Positions 16,568 to 23,842 of a stretch of DNA of 32,701 bases are shown piece by piece. This DNA is from an uncultured Pseudogracilibacillus sp. (lineage in GTDB: Bacteria; Bacillota; Bacilli; Bacillales; Amphibacillaceae). Made by a program: the position numbers and the translations under genes. The notes under the pieces are model-generated. The model ran no database searches. It was not told the DNA's origin and saw nothing but the letters and a program-made list of their open reading frames with translations. Position 1 is the first letter of the stretch. The number at the start of each line of letters is the position of its first letter. Location of the stretch: the NCBI GenBank assembly GCA_937974845.1, contig CALJVC010000051.1, positions 1 through 32,701 of the forward strand. Direction: 5' to 3'.

Positions 16568-16876
16568 TTATTGTTCTCCTTTTAAATTAAACCTCACGAT
16601 ATGGTGATGTAAACCTTCTTTTTGTAAAATATTATACTGATAAGGGCCTAACAAATCAAAATGAGGATATTTCCCCTGGTGAATCCACTTTTCCTTTAAA
16701 TCATGCCGCCGTCCCCAGTCAACTAATTTAGAAATCGAAGCACAGCCAACCTTTGTTACACTAGAATATTGCGGAAAGCGTGGATCATACCAATAATGGG
16801 TGATAAAGGCAATCTCCCCTTGGGATACTTTATCCTTCCATTCGCTTAGTTCTTCTCTAGTAATACCAAAAGCCAA
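16568..16876 (-). CDS. yneQ: YneQ-family protein of unknown function
   Basis: A small conserved hypothetical protein of 102 aa that I recognise as YneQ by sequence style (FGITREELSEWK, AFITHYWYDPRFP, TKVGCASISKLVDWG, YPHFDLLGPYQ) and by its place after yneP. No enzymatic motif is visible. It is rich in aromatic residues and His, and has one cysteine. I prefer the TTG start at 16876. The ribosome site GAGGGAAAG overlaps the yneP stop, and TTG begins one base after that stop, a tightly coupled pair. An upstream in-frame GTG at 16891 has no ribosome site. Confidence 0.75.
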   Translation of the reverse strand: MAFGITREELSEWKDKVSQGEIAFITHYWYDPRFPQYSSVTKVGCASISKLVDWGRRHDLKEKWIHQGKYPHFDLLGPYQYNILQKEGLHHHIVRFNLKGEQ

Positions 16877-16877
16877 T

Positions 16878-17312
16878 TTACTTTCCCTCACTTGCCGATT
16901 TAATCAAACGATGCCAAGTTTTGTTTACAGAACGTAACCGTAATGGTTGAAAACTTTCTGCCTTAACAAAGGAATGGGTAGTATATCCAGTTACGAGACG
17001 ATCGCCTTTATTATTTTTGATTACATAGTCAAAGGTCAAACGTACTCCTTTATACTCTTTGATTCTTGTTTCAATCCGTATTTTATCACCATAACGAGCA
17101 GGTTGTTCATATTTTAAACGCGCATCGATTACGGGTAGCAAAATCCCTTCTTCTTCCAACTCTTTATAGGTAAAACCAAGCTGTTCGATAAGCTTCGTTC
17201 TACCAATTTCAAACCAAACTAAATAATTAGCATGATAAACTACACCCATTTGATCGGTTTCCTGGTAACGCACTTCGACTTCGCTCGTATGCATAAGCTT
17301 TTCTTCTCCCAT
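16878..17312 (-). CDS. yneP: Acyl-CoA thioesterase, YbgC/4HBT hotdog family (YneP)
   Basis: A 144-aa hotdog-fold thioesterase that would hydrolyse an acyl-CoA in the cytosol. The catalytic segment YQETDQMGVVYHANYLVWFE has the family aspartate D20 and the following VVYH. RLKYEQPARYGDKI and THSFV are also typical. The natural substrate is not predictable. AAGGAG lies 9 nt before the ATG. It is translated ahead of yneQ, one base apart. A 17-bp palindrome lies upstream (see separate entry). Confidence 0.88.
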   Translation of the reverse strand: MGEEKLMHTSEVEVRYQETDQMGVVYHANYLVWFEIGRTKLIEQLGFTYKELEEEGILLPVIDARLKYEQPARYGDKIRIETRIKEYKGVRLTFDYVIKNNKGDRLVTGYTTHSFVKAESFQPLRLRSVNKTWHRLIKSASEGK

Positions 17313-17330
17313 TCAAAAAAACTCCTTATA

Positions 17331-17347
17331 TTAGAAACTTTTTCTAA
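17331..17347. promoter_or_regulatory. FapR-like 17-bp palindrome upstream of yneP
   Basis: Perfect inverted repeat with arms TTAGAAA and TTTCTAA around CTT. A weak -10 (TATATG, minus strand, 17348-17353) lies directly upstream, so a bound protein would cover the start point. By my recollection of the FapR consensus (17 bp, TTAG...CTAA ends), about 12 positions agree. Binding is inference only; it could also be a simple AT-rich hairpin. Confidence 0.35.
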
Positions 17348-17385
17348 CATATAGTGTAACATAAGGAAGGGTTCTAGAGCTAAAA

Positions 17386-17425
17386 TAACCATAGGGCCGG
17401 AACTTCTTGTCCAGCCCTATGGTTA
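17386..17425 (-). terminator. Intrinsic terminator of tlp
   Basis: Twelve-bp perfect stem TAACCATAGGGC/GCCCTATGGTTA with a 16-nt loop. One arm includes the tlp stop codon, and TATTTTAG follows on the minus strand. Confidence 0.8.
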
Positions 17426-17647
17426 GCGATCTTCTACCTCATCTTTAATTTCTTCCCGAAAACCTTGAATAGCCTTTCGACGGCGCTTATTCTTCGCAAG
17501 AATATTTTGTCTATGTTCTCCTGAAGCGGAATCTAGGGATTCTTCTGCCTCAGCAATATTTTCATACGTATCGTGAATCATTTGTTGAAGTTTTTCTACA
17601 TTATCGCTACGGTCATCGGGATTAGGCCTTCTCTTTTCATGACTCAT
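17423..17647 (-). CDS. tlp: Small acid-soluble spore protein Tlp
   Basis: A 74-aa hydrophilic, highly charged protein with the Tlp signature PNPDDRSDNVEKLQ followed by helical repeats (NIAEAEESLDSASGEHRQNI) and a basic RRRKAI patch. Tlp is a minor small acid-soluble protein made in the forespore and stored in spores; its detailed role is unclear. I chose ATG 17647, 8 nt after GAGG; an in-frame GTG at 17656 sits inside the ribosome site. A sigma-G-like promoter precedes it. Its presence is the clearest sign that this organism forms endospores. Confidence 0.92.
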   Translation of the reverse strand: MSHEKRRPNPDDRSDNVEKLQQMIHDTYENIAEAEESLDSASGEHRQNILAKNKRRRKAIQGFREEIKDEVEDR

Positions 17648-17677
17648 TATCATCACCTCTTTCCATGCTTGTACCTT

Positions 17678-17706
17678 TAGTATGGAAAGTTATGAAGGGA
17701 TTATAC
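17678..17706 (-). promoter_or_regulatory. Putative sigma-G (forespore) promoter of tlp
   Basis: Minus strand: GTATA (17702-17706), 17-bp spacer, CATACTA (17678-17684). The -10 fits the sigma-G pattern CATNMTA exactly; the -35 fits GNATR-like sites. The start would be near 17671, about 24 nt before the tlp ATG. Forespore expression is what the gene product predicts. Confidence 0.55.
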
Positions 17707-17708
17707 AT

Positions 17709-17749
17709 TGCAAAAATAGAAAAGAGTTCAGCTTAAAGCTGAACTCTTT
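17709..17749 (-). terminator. Intrinsic terminator of aconitase
   Basis: Perfect 14-bp arms AAAGAGTTCAGCTT (17721-17734) and AAGCTGAACTCTTT (17736-17749), followed on the minus strand by TCTATTTTT. It lies 10 nt after the acnA stop. Confidence 0.88.
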
Positions 17750-17759
17750 ATATAAGTCA

Positions 17760-20462
17760 TTAATTTTGATTGAGACGCTCCCGTAAGACCATCTGTAAGA
17801 TTCCACCATTACGGTAGTAGTCCATTTCAACTTCACTGTCGAAACGAACAATAACTTGGAAAGTCTTCTCGTTACCGTCTTTATCAGTGGCTACAACATC
17901 GACCTTATCGTTTGGCTGTACAGATTCATCGATGTTAATTTTGAAAGTTTCTTCTCCAGTCAAGCCAAGGGACTGTGCACTTTCACCATCTGCAAAGACT
18001 AATGGAAGTACCCCCATCATAACTAGGTTAGAACGGTGGATTCGCTCATAACTCTCAGCGATTACAGCTTTCACACCTAAAAGGTTTGAACCTTTTGCTG
18101 CCCAGTCTCGGGATGAACCCATTCCATAGTCTTTACCACCGATAACGACTAAGCCTGTACCGTCTTCTTTATATTTCATTGCCGCATCGTAAATTGGCAT
18201 TACTTCGCCGGTTGGCCAGTAAGTAGTGTAACCACCTTCAGTACCTGGGGCAATCTTGTTACGGATACGGATGTTAGCAAAGGTTCCACGCATCATTACT
18301 TCATGGTTTCCACGACGGGATCCATAGGAGTTAAAGTAGCGTGGTGAAACACCATTTTCTGTTAAGTATTTACCGGCAGGTGAGTCTAACGCAATAGCTC
18401 CCGCTGGTGAAATATGGTCAGTAGTTACCGTATCGCCAAGATAAGCTAATGTACGTAAACCTTCTAATGGTTTAATCGTATCAGCTTCTTTTGATAAGCC
18501 CTCAAAGAATGGTGGGTTCTGAATATAAGTAGATTTTTCAGACCATTCGTATAAAGGCTCGTCTGTAGTTTCGATCTGATTCCACTTCTCATTCGATTCG
18601 AAGAGGTTTTCGTACTCAGAACGGAAAATCTCTGGTACTACGACAGAATCGACGACTTCTTTAATTTCAGCCATTGTTGGCCAGATATCCTTTAAGTATA
18701 CGTCGTTTCCATCTTTGTCTTTACCGATTGGGTCATTACGTAAATCGATATCTACCGTACCTGCTAAAGCATAGGCTACAACTAATGGTGGTGAAGCTAA
18801 GTAGTTTACTTTAGTTAACGGGTGAATTCGTCCTTCGAAGTTACGGTTTCCTGAAAGTACAGAAGCAACCGTTAAATCAACATCCATAATTGCCTTCTCA
18901 ATATCTTCACGTAAAGGACCAGAGTTACCGATACAAGTAGTACATCCGTAACCAACATTATGGAAACCTAAAACGTTTAAATAGTTCGTTAAGCCAGCAT
19001 CATCTAAGTAGCGTGTAACAACAGTAGAACCTGGAGCTAAAGAGGTCTTTACATACGCTGGTACTTTTAGACCTTTTTCTACTGCTTTTTTCGCTAACAA
19101 TCCAGCCCCTAACATAACGTGTGGGTTGGACGTGTTCGTACAAGAAGTAATCGCAGCAATTGCTACAGCTCCTGTCTTCATAACGGTCTCTTCACCGTTA
19201 GGTCCTTTAACGACAGCTTCTTTTTCGAACTCAGACTCATCTAAACCGAGCCCGTGGTTACCTGCCGGTGCTGTAACAGCCTTTCTAAATTCTTTTTGCA
19301 TATCGTCGAGTCGAATACGGTCTTGTGGACGCTTTGGACCAGCTAAGCTTGGCTCAAGCTTGTTTAAGTCGATTTCGACAACTTCTGTATACTCAGGATC
19401 CGGCTGACTTGAGTCATACCATAAGTGGTTGCGCTGGGCATATTCTTTTACTACTTGAATATGCTCTTCGTCACGACCGGTAAGACGTAAGTAGTCTAAC
19501 GTCTCTTCGTCGATTGGGAAGAAACCAACTGTAGCCCCATATTCAGGTGCCATGTTAGAAATCGTTGCACGGTCAGCTAAAGGCATATCTTTTAATCCAG
19601 GACCGAAATACTCTACGAATTTACCTACAACGTTTTTCTCCCGTAAAACTTGTGTAACTGTAAGTGCTAAGTCAGTAGCTGTCGTTCCTTCTGGGAACTC
19701 GCCAGTAAATTTAACACCAATTACATCAGGTGATGGGAAATAAGATGGTTGTCCAAGCATACCGGCTTCTGCTTCAATTCCACCTACACCCCAACCTAAT
19801 ACGCCAAGGCCGTTAACCATTGGTGTATGGGAGTCTGTACCAACTAAGGTATCAGGGAAAGTATCGTAACTTCCATTTTCGTTTTCATTGGCATGAACAA
19901 CGTTAGCTAAGTACTCAAGGTTAACTTGGTGTACGATACCAGTTGCTGGAGGCACTGCACGGTAGTTTTTAAAGGCTTTTTGTGCCCAATGTAAAAACTC
20001 ATAGCGCTCAGCATTTCGTTCGAATTCTAATTCCATGTTTGCTTGTAATGCATTATCTGTACCGTATTCATCTACTTGTACAGAGTGGTCAATTACTAAA
20101 TCTACAGGTACTTCTGGGTTAATTTGATCCGGGTCTCCACCCATGTCTACCATCGCTTTACGTAAAGACGCAAGGTCTACGACGGCTGGTACACCTGTGA
20201 AGTCTTGTAAAATAACACGTGAAGGTTTAAAAGGTACGTCTGTCTTCTTACCTTCTTCTGTTCCCCACTTGGCAAGGCCTTCAACGTGTTCATCTTTGAT
20301 CACTCTACCATCGTGTTGACGAATGACTGATTCGAGCAAAATTCGCACAGAAAATGGTAGGCGTTCGATGTTTCCAAGTCCAGCTTCTTCAATGGCTTTT
20401 AAATCGTAGTAATTATACGTTTTACCGTTCAATTCAAAGCTTTTCTCTTGACGGAAACTCAT
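17760..20462 (-). CDS. acnA: Aconitate hydratase (aconitase A, CitB)
   Basis: A 900-aa [4Fe-4S] enzyme that converts citrate to isocitrate in the TCA cycle; bacillary CitB also binds iron-responsive mRNAs when apo. Cluster ligands are in ITSCTNTSNP and GYGCTTCIGNSG. Other markers are LVGTDSHTPMVNGLG, SVLSGNRNFEGR, FNSYGSRRGNHEVM and the C-terminal swivel domain with GMGSSRDWAAKG. Length matches B. subtilis CitB (909 aa). I prefer ATG 20462. An in-frame TTG at 20483 would add seven residues with no homologous counterpart, and AAAGGGG lies between the two. Upstream sites suggest CcpC control. The usual B. subtilis neighbour yneN is absent. Confidence 0.96.
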   Translation of the reverse strand: MSFRQEKSFELNGKTYNYYDLKAIEEAGLGNIERLPFSVRILLESVIRQHDGRVIKDEHVEGLAKWGTEEGKKTDVPFKPSRVILQDFTGVPAVVDLASLRKAMVDMGGDPDQINPEVPVDLVIDHSVQVDEYGTDNALQANMELEFERNAERYEFLHWAQKAFKNYRAVPPATGIVHQVNLEYLANVVHANENENGSYDTFPDTLVGTDSHTPMVNGLGVLGWGVGGIEAEAGMLGQPSYFPSPDVIGVKFTGEFPEGTTATDLALTVTQVLREKNVVGKFVEYFGPGLKDMPLADRATISNMAPEYGATVGFFPIDEETLDYLRLTGRDEEHIQVVKEYAQRNHLWYDSSQPDPEYTEVVEIDLNKLEPSLAGPKRPQDRIRLDDMQKEFRKAVTAPAGNHGLGLDESEFEKEAVVKGPNGEETVMKTGAVAIAAITSCTNTSNPHVMLGAGLLAKKAVEKGLKVPAYVKTSLAPGSTVVTRYLDDAGLTNYLNVLGFHNVGYGCTTCIGNSGPLREDIEKAIMDVDLTVASVLSGNRNFEGRIHPLTKVNYLASPPLVVAYALAGTVDIDLRNDPIGKDKDGNDVYLKDIWPTMAEIKEVVDSVVVPEIFRSEYENLFESNEKWNQIETTDEPLYEWSEKSTYIQNPPFFEGLSKEADTIKPLEGLRTLAYLGDTVTTDHISPAGAIALDSPAGKYLTENGVSPRYFNSYGSRRGNHEVMMRGTFANIRIRNKIAPGTEGGYTTYWPTGEVMPIYDAAMKYKEDGTGLVVIGGKDYGMGSSRDWAAKGSNLLGVKAVIAESYERIHRSNLVMMGVLPLVFADGESAQSLGLTGEETFKINIDESVQPNDKVDVVATDKDGNEKTFQVIVRFDSEVEMDYYRNGGILQMVLRERLNQN

Positions 20463-20537
20463 TGAATAACAAACCCCTTTCAAGTCATAACTTCTACAAT
20501 GCTAATGTAGGTTACATAATTGTGCTTACATTAATAG

Positions 20538-20543
20538 TTTATA
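20538..20543 (-). promoter_or_regulatory. Candidate -10 of the aconitase promoter
   Basis: TATAAA on the minus strand with TTGTTT 15 bp upstream, a poorly spaced and weak -35 that would suit a regulated promoter. An ATAA half-site (plus strand 20556-20559) falls near -26, where B. subtilis citB also has a CcpC half-site. Confidence 0.4.
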
Positions 20544-20608
20544 CGAAAAATGGCGATAAAACAAATGTTTAGAAGGGTTCTAGCTATATAATATAGTTAT
20601 GTGTATCG

Positions 20609-20623
20609 ATAAGAGTTTGTTAT
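20609..20623. promoter_or_regulatory. CcpC-type dyad upstream of aconitase
   Basis: ATAA, seven bases, TTAT: the exact dyad pattern known for CcpC, the LysR-type citrate-responsive repressor of citB and citZ. It is centred about 85 bp before the inferred start, further than in B. subtilis (about -66). A second dyad with 5-bp spacing (ATAA/TTAT, 20588-20600) is centred near -63. The pattern is short and the region AT-rich, so chance is possible. Confidence 0.45.
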
Positions 20624-20663
20624 TCTAATTTGTTTTTATATTTTGATAAATTTATTTTCCGGC

Positions 20664-21707
20664 TTAAATTGGTAGTTTTACTTCAAAGGTTGAGCCGACA
20701 TTTTCTAAGGAGAAAATAGATAATTGGCCATTATGTTTTTTAATAATTTGTTCTGTAACGACTAAACCTAATCCGGTTCCATTTTCTTTCGTTGTATAAA
20801 ATTCGTCACTTACTTTTTCTAACGTTTGTTGCGACATACCTGGTCCATGATCGATCACTTCAAGTATGACCGAATCCCTAAGTTCCCTTACGTGAATTTT
20901 AATTTTCCCTTTACAGCCCATGGCTTCCGCAGCATTATATATTAAGTTAATTAAAACTTGTTTAATTTCGTTAGCATTGCAATGAAGAGTTACATTTAGT
21001 TTACCCGATACTTCAAAATTTATATCCCGTAAATTTGATTGCGCTTTCATAAGTAATAGGACATCATTGATCATATTTTCAACGTTTACAAAGGTCTTTT
21101 TCGTTTTAGATGGTTTGGCTATTTGGAGGAGCTCCTGGGTTAAATGTTCTAATTTATCGACTTCGTTGATAAGCACTTTGACATATTCATCCTTATGCTC
21201 CACACCGGCTTGGATTAATTGTAAAAAGCCTTTAATAGATGTGAGAGGATTGCGGATTTCATGGACAACATTGGCAGACATTTTAGCACTTAGCATAAGC
21301 TTCTCAATACGTTTCATTTTATTTTTTAAATGAACGTTCTCTGTTTCATCAATCAATAGACAAATATAGGCTTGCTCACCTTGAATAAGTTTTTTTACTA
21401 TTTTGATGGAGAAATAAGTTTCTTGGAGTTTCGTTTCAAAGGCTTCATGGGGTAAATAAAAGTGATCTTCATGGTGTTCAAAATGATTTTTTATTCGTTG
21501 AACAACTAATTCTGGAAAGATACTCTCCCAAGAGTCGTGGAGAAGTTGACCCGCTTTAAGTTCGAAATATCGCTCAACAGAGCGGCTTACAAATTCTACA
21601 ATCCCTTTTTCATCCCACATTAGTGTAATACGGCTATCATCCACTTGCATCATTGTTTGTAAGGCTTCTTCCTGAACTTTTGGTAAAACTTCCCTTTTTA
21701 AATGCAC
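20664..21707 (-). CDS. Soluble PAS-type sensor histidine kinase (sporulation-kinase-like)
   Basis: A 347-aa cytosolic histidine kinase with no transmembrane segment. An N-terminal PAS-like domain spans about residues 20-125 (RITLMWDEKGIVEFVSRS...). The HisKA dimerisation helix follows with HEIRNPLTSIKGFLQL, phosphoacceptor H149. The HATPase_c domain has the N-box EIKQVLINLIYNAAEAM, DHGPGMS and GTGLGLVVTEQI. The H-box resembles KinA/KinB/KinE, which feed the Spo0F phosphorelay. No response regulator gene is nearby, as is usual for those kinases. The start is GTG after GGGG. It reads toward aconitase, 200 nt upstream of it. The signal sensed is unknown. Confidence 0.87.
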   Translation of the reverse strand: MHLKREVLPKVQEEALQTMMQVDDSRITLMWDEKGIVEFVSRSVERYFELKAGQLLHDSWESIFPELVVQRIKNHFEHHEDHFYLPHEAFETKLQETYFSIKIVKKLIQGEQAYICLLIDETENVHLKNKMKRIEKLMLSAKMSANVVHEIRNPLTSIKGFLQLIQAGVEHKDEYVKVLINEVDKLEHLTQELLQIAKPSKTKKTFVNVENMINDVLLLMKAQSNLRDINFEVSGKLNVTLHCNANEIKQVLINLIYNAAEAMGCKGKIKIHVRELRDSVILEVIDHGPGMSQQTLEKVSDEFYTTKENGTGLGLVVTEQIIKKHNGQLSIFSLENVGSTFEVKLPI

Positions 21708-21765
21708 TATTTTTCCCCCTTATACGATACAATTTTCTTTTCTTTTTATCTTTATGGTGAGATTC

Positions 21766-21794
21766 TTGAGTCTATGCCTATAAATGCTTATAAT
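21766..21794 (+). promoter_or_regulatory. Sigma-A promoter upstream of yneK (distal)
   Basis: TTGAGT (21766-21771), 17-bp spacer, TATAAT (21789-21794). It would give a leader of about 110 nt before the yneK ATG. Confidence 0.55.
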
Positions 21795-21853
21795 GAAGTC
21801 GAAGCTCTTTAATAATATATCTTTTTTCTTATCTTACTATATTTTCCATTAAA

Positions 21854-21883
21854 TTGAAATCTTTTACTCGTTTTTCTTACTAT
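21854..21883 (+). promoter_or_regulatory. Sigma-A-like promoter of yneK (proximal)
   Basis: TTGAAA (21854-21859), 18-bp spacer, TACTAT (21878-21883). It would start near 21890, about 24 nt before the ATG. Weaker -10 than the distal candidate. Confidence 0.35.
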
Positions 21884-21913
21884 ACACTCTTCTTAAATAA
21901 AGGATGGATTCGT

Positions 21914-22399
21914 ATGCAAATTATTCTCGAATATTTCGTAGTAATCTGGGGCTTCCTTATGATAGGAACCTTAGCAATCGGTGGTTACTTTATGTTTCGA
22001 AAGTTTTTGAAACAATTGCCTAAAGCGGATGGTAAATCTGATATGTATTGGCAACATTATTATATAGAAAAGACAAAACATATGTGGCGGGAGGAAGAAA
22101 AAGAATTACTAAATGAACTCGTCGCTCCCGTTCCAGAATTATTCCGCGACGTTGCCAAACAAACAATCGCTGGAAAAATAGGCGAAATTGCCTTAGAAGA
22201 AAAGGCGGATGTCATCACCGAAGAAATTTTAATCAAAGGCTACATCATCGGTACGCCAAAAAGAGACCATCGTTTCTTACGAAAAAAATTAAAGGAAAAA
22301 GGAATCGACCTTGCTCCTTATGAAAAATATTTCAAGATGTCCCGTAAAGATTATCGTAAAAACTGGCGTGATAAATATAAACTGGATAGTTCTAAATAA
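21914..22399 (+). CDS. yneK: YneK, DUF2621 family membrane-anchored protein
   Basis: A 161-aa protein with one N-terminal membrane helix (EYFVVIWGFLMIGTLAIGGYFM), then a charged cytosolic part with YIEKTKHMWREEEK, APVPELFRDVAKQTIAGKIGEIA and GTPKRDHRFLRKKLKEKGID. This is the DUF2621 pattern as I recall it from B. subtilis YneK, which also lies between ccdA and citB. Function unknown. The ATG at 21914 follows AAAGGATGG; an upstream in-frame ATG at 21854 overlaps the proximal promoter and has no ribosome site. It converges with the MrpB-like gene. Confidence 0.75.
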   Translation: MQIILEYFVVIWGFLMIGTLAIGGYFMFRKFLKQLPKADGKSDMYWQHYYIEKTKHMWREEEKELLNELVAPVPELFRDVAKQTIAGKIGEIALEEKADVITEEILIKGYIIGTPKRDHRFLRKKLKEKGIDLAPYEKYFKMSRKDYRKNWRDKYKLDSSK

Positions 22400-22402
22400 G
22401 GA

Positions 22403-22440
22403 AAGGAAGTATGCATCAACAACTTGCATACTTCTTTTTT
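22403..22440 (+). terminator. Intrinsic terminator of yneK
   Basis: Ten-bp perfect stem GAAGTATGCA/TGCATACTTC (22406-22415, 22425-22434) with a 9-nt loop and a run of six T. Confidence 0.9.
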
Positions 22441-22449
22441 CTATTTCTA

Positions 22450-22506
22450 ATACAAAAATCCCTCTAAAGTAATTAATTTTTTACGAAAATTTTACTTTAG
22501 AGGGAT
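22450..22506 (-). terminator. Intrinsic terminator after the ccdA-mrpB unit
   Basis: Fifteen-bp perfect stem ATCCCTCTAAAGTAA (22458-22472) and its complement (22492-22506). An inner AATTTT/AAAATT pairing closes most of the loop. TTTTTGTATT follows on the minus strand, just past the mrpB-like stop. Confidence 0.85.
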
Positions 22507-22514
22507 AGATTTAG

Positions 22515-22961
22515 TTATTCCGTTTCAGATTGGCGCTGTCGATCTGAATTAATGGTTAAAATTATCGTCATCGTCGTACCAAAGACAGTAAAATAAACCC
22601 CAAGGTCAAAAAGCATAGCAGTCGATAACTCGATCTCACCTAACAGAGGTATGGTGAAGCTACCAAAAGTATGGGTTAAAAAAGGCATCTTAAAGAGTAG
22701 AGAACCTAGACCAGTTAACGTAGCAATCAACAGACCAATAGGAATGAAGATCATGAAATCGACGGGGACGATTTTATTTACTGTTTCTTCTCCAAACGCC
22801 ATATACATAAGTAAAAAGGCAGCCGTTGTCGTTAACCCACCGATAAATCCGCCTCCAGGGGAATTATGACCAGCTAGTAATAAATAAATTGCAAAGCCTA
22901 ATAAAATAAAAACGATTAGCGATGACGTCGATTTTAAGATTAAGTTGTTCGGTTTATACAT
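22515..22961 (-). CDS. Solitary MrpB/MnhB-type Na+/H+ antiporter subunit
   Basis: A 148-aa membrane protein with four hydrophobic helices. The MrpB/MnhB signature is clear: LLLAGHNSPGGGFIGGLTTTAAFLL near residue 28, PFLTHTFGSF near 94 and LFDLGVYFTVFGTTMTII near 117. In the Mrp antiporter this subunit works only within a six- or seven-gene complex (mrpA-G), which exchanges Na+ for H+. No other mrp gene is within the window. It lies 32 nt downstream of ccdA with its own GGTGG ribosome site and a shared terminator, so it is co-transcribed with ccdA. It could assemble with a complex encoded elsewhere or act separately. Confidence 0.88.
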   Translation of the reverse strand: MYKPNNLILKSTSSLIVFILLGFAIYLLLAGHNSPGGGFIGGLTTTAAFLLMYMAFGEETVNKIVPVDFMIFIPIGLLIATLTGLGSLLFKMPFLTHTFGSFTIPLLGEIELSTAMLFDLGVYFTVFGTTMTIILTINSDRQRQSETE

Positions 22962-22993
22962 CGTTCCACCTACCCTCTTTTAATTAACCAGCA

Positions 22994-23698
22994 TTAAAAA
23001 CCATAAAAGCCCGTCCATTCAGCAAGGATAGACGTTAATTTTGTCATCCAATCAAAAAACAAAGCTATACCGAAAAAGATCATTATATAACCCCCAACTT
23101 GGGTTAGTTTCTGGCTATGGCGACGAACCCATCGAAAACGTCCAATAAATAAGGATAATATTAAAAAAGGTAAGGCGAATCCCAGGACGTAACTGATCAT
23201 CAAAATCAATCCTTGATCTGGGTGAGATGCAGTCAAGGATAGAACAATCATCAAAATTGGTCCGGTACACGGAGTCCAGCCCATAGAAAAAGCCATACCA
23301 ATAATAAAAGAACCGAGAAAACCAGCCGGCCGATTTTTAAAGGAAATCGTCTTCGTTTTTGAAAGAAATTCAAAGTCTAAAATGCCAACAATCACTAGAC
23401 CGAAAAAGACGATTAAAATGGCCCCGATCTGCCGAATGAGATCCTGATACATTAAAAAGAAATCTGAAATTAAACTTGTACTAAATCCTATTGTAACAAA
23501 GATTGCGGAGAAACCTAACAAAAACATTACAGTATGTAGTAAACTACGCCGAGTCAACCCCTTATTCTCTTCCTGTAATTCACTGACGCTCATTCCTGTA
23601 ATGTATGAAAGGAAGGCTGGATAAAGAGGTAGAACACAGGGCGAGATAAAGGATAGAAAGCCTGCCCCAAAGGCGAGAAAAATATTTACTTCTTGCAA
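22994..23698 (-). CDS. ccdA: Cytochrome c biogenesis protein CcdA (thiol-reductant transporter)
   Basis: A 234-aa membrane protein of the DsbD/CcdA family with six hydrophobic helices. It carries reducing power from cytosolic thioredoxin to extracytoplasmic thiol proteins, supporting cytochrome c maturation and spore formation. The two redox cysteines are C21 in SPCVLPLYPAFLSYITG and C144 in GWTPCTGPI. The start is a TTG behind GGGGCGG. It is upstream of the lone mrpB gene and 144 nt downstream of tatC. Its job fits the copper-chaperone and oxidase genes further right. Confidence 0.93.
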   Translation of the reverse strand: MQEVNIFLAFGAGFLSFISPCVLPLYPAFLSYITGMSVSELQEENKGLTRRSLLHTVMFLLGFSAIFVTIGFSTSLISDFFLMYQDLIRQIGAILIVFFGLVIVGILDFEFLSKTKTISFKNRPAGFLGSFIIGMAFSMGWTPCTGPILMIVLSLTASHPDQGLILMISYVLGFALPFLILSLFIGRFRWVRRHSQKLTQVGGYIMIFFGIALFFDWMTKLTSILAEWTGFYGF

Positions 23699-23842
23699 TA
23701 CAACCGCCCCTAACTGAATGGTAATTTCCCTGCTTCATTTCCCGGGTAACCGCAAAGCTAAACAAATCCGTTCATTATTTGCCATGAAACGAAAGGAAAA
23801 TGTCGAAAGGACGAAGGGTTGCTCGAAGAAAGGCTCCCTTCT

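Noticed and set aside
23699..23842. GAAGGG/CCCTTC pairing between tatC and ccdA as a terminator.
   Set aside because: Six bp with an 18-nt loop and a poor T-run; too weak. No gene or clear promoter was seen in this 144-nt gap.
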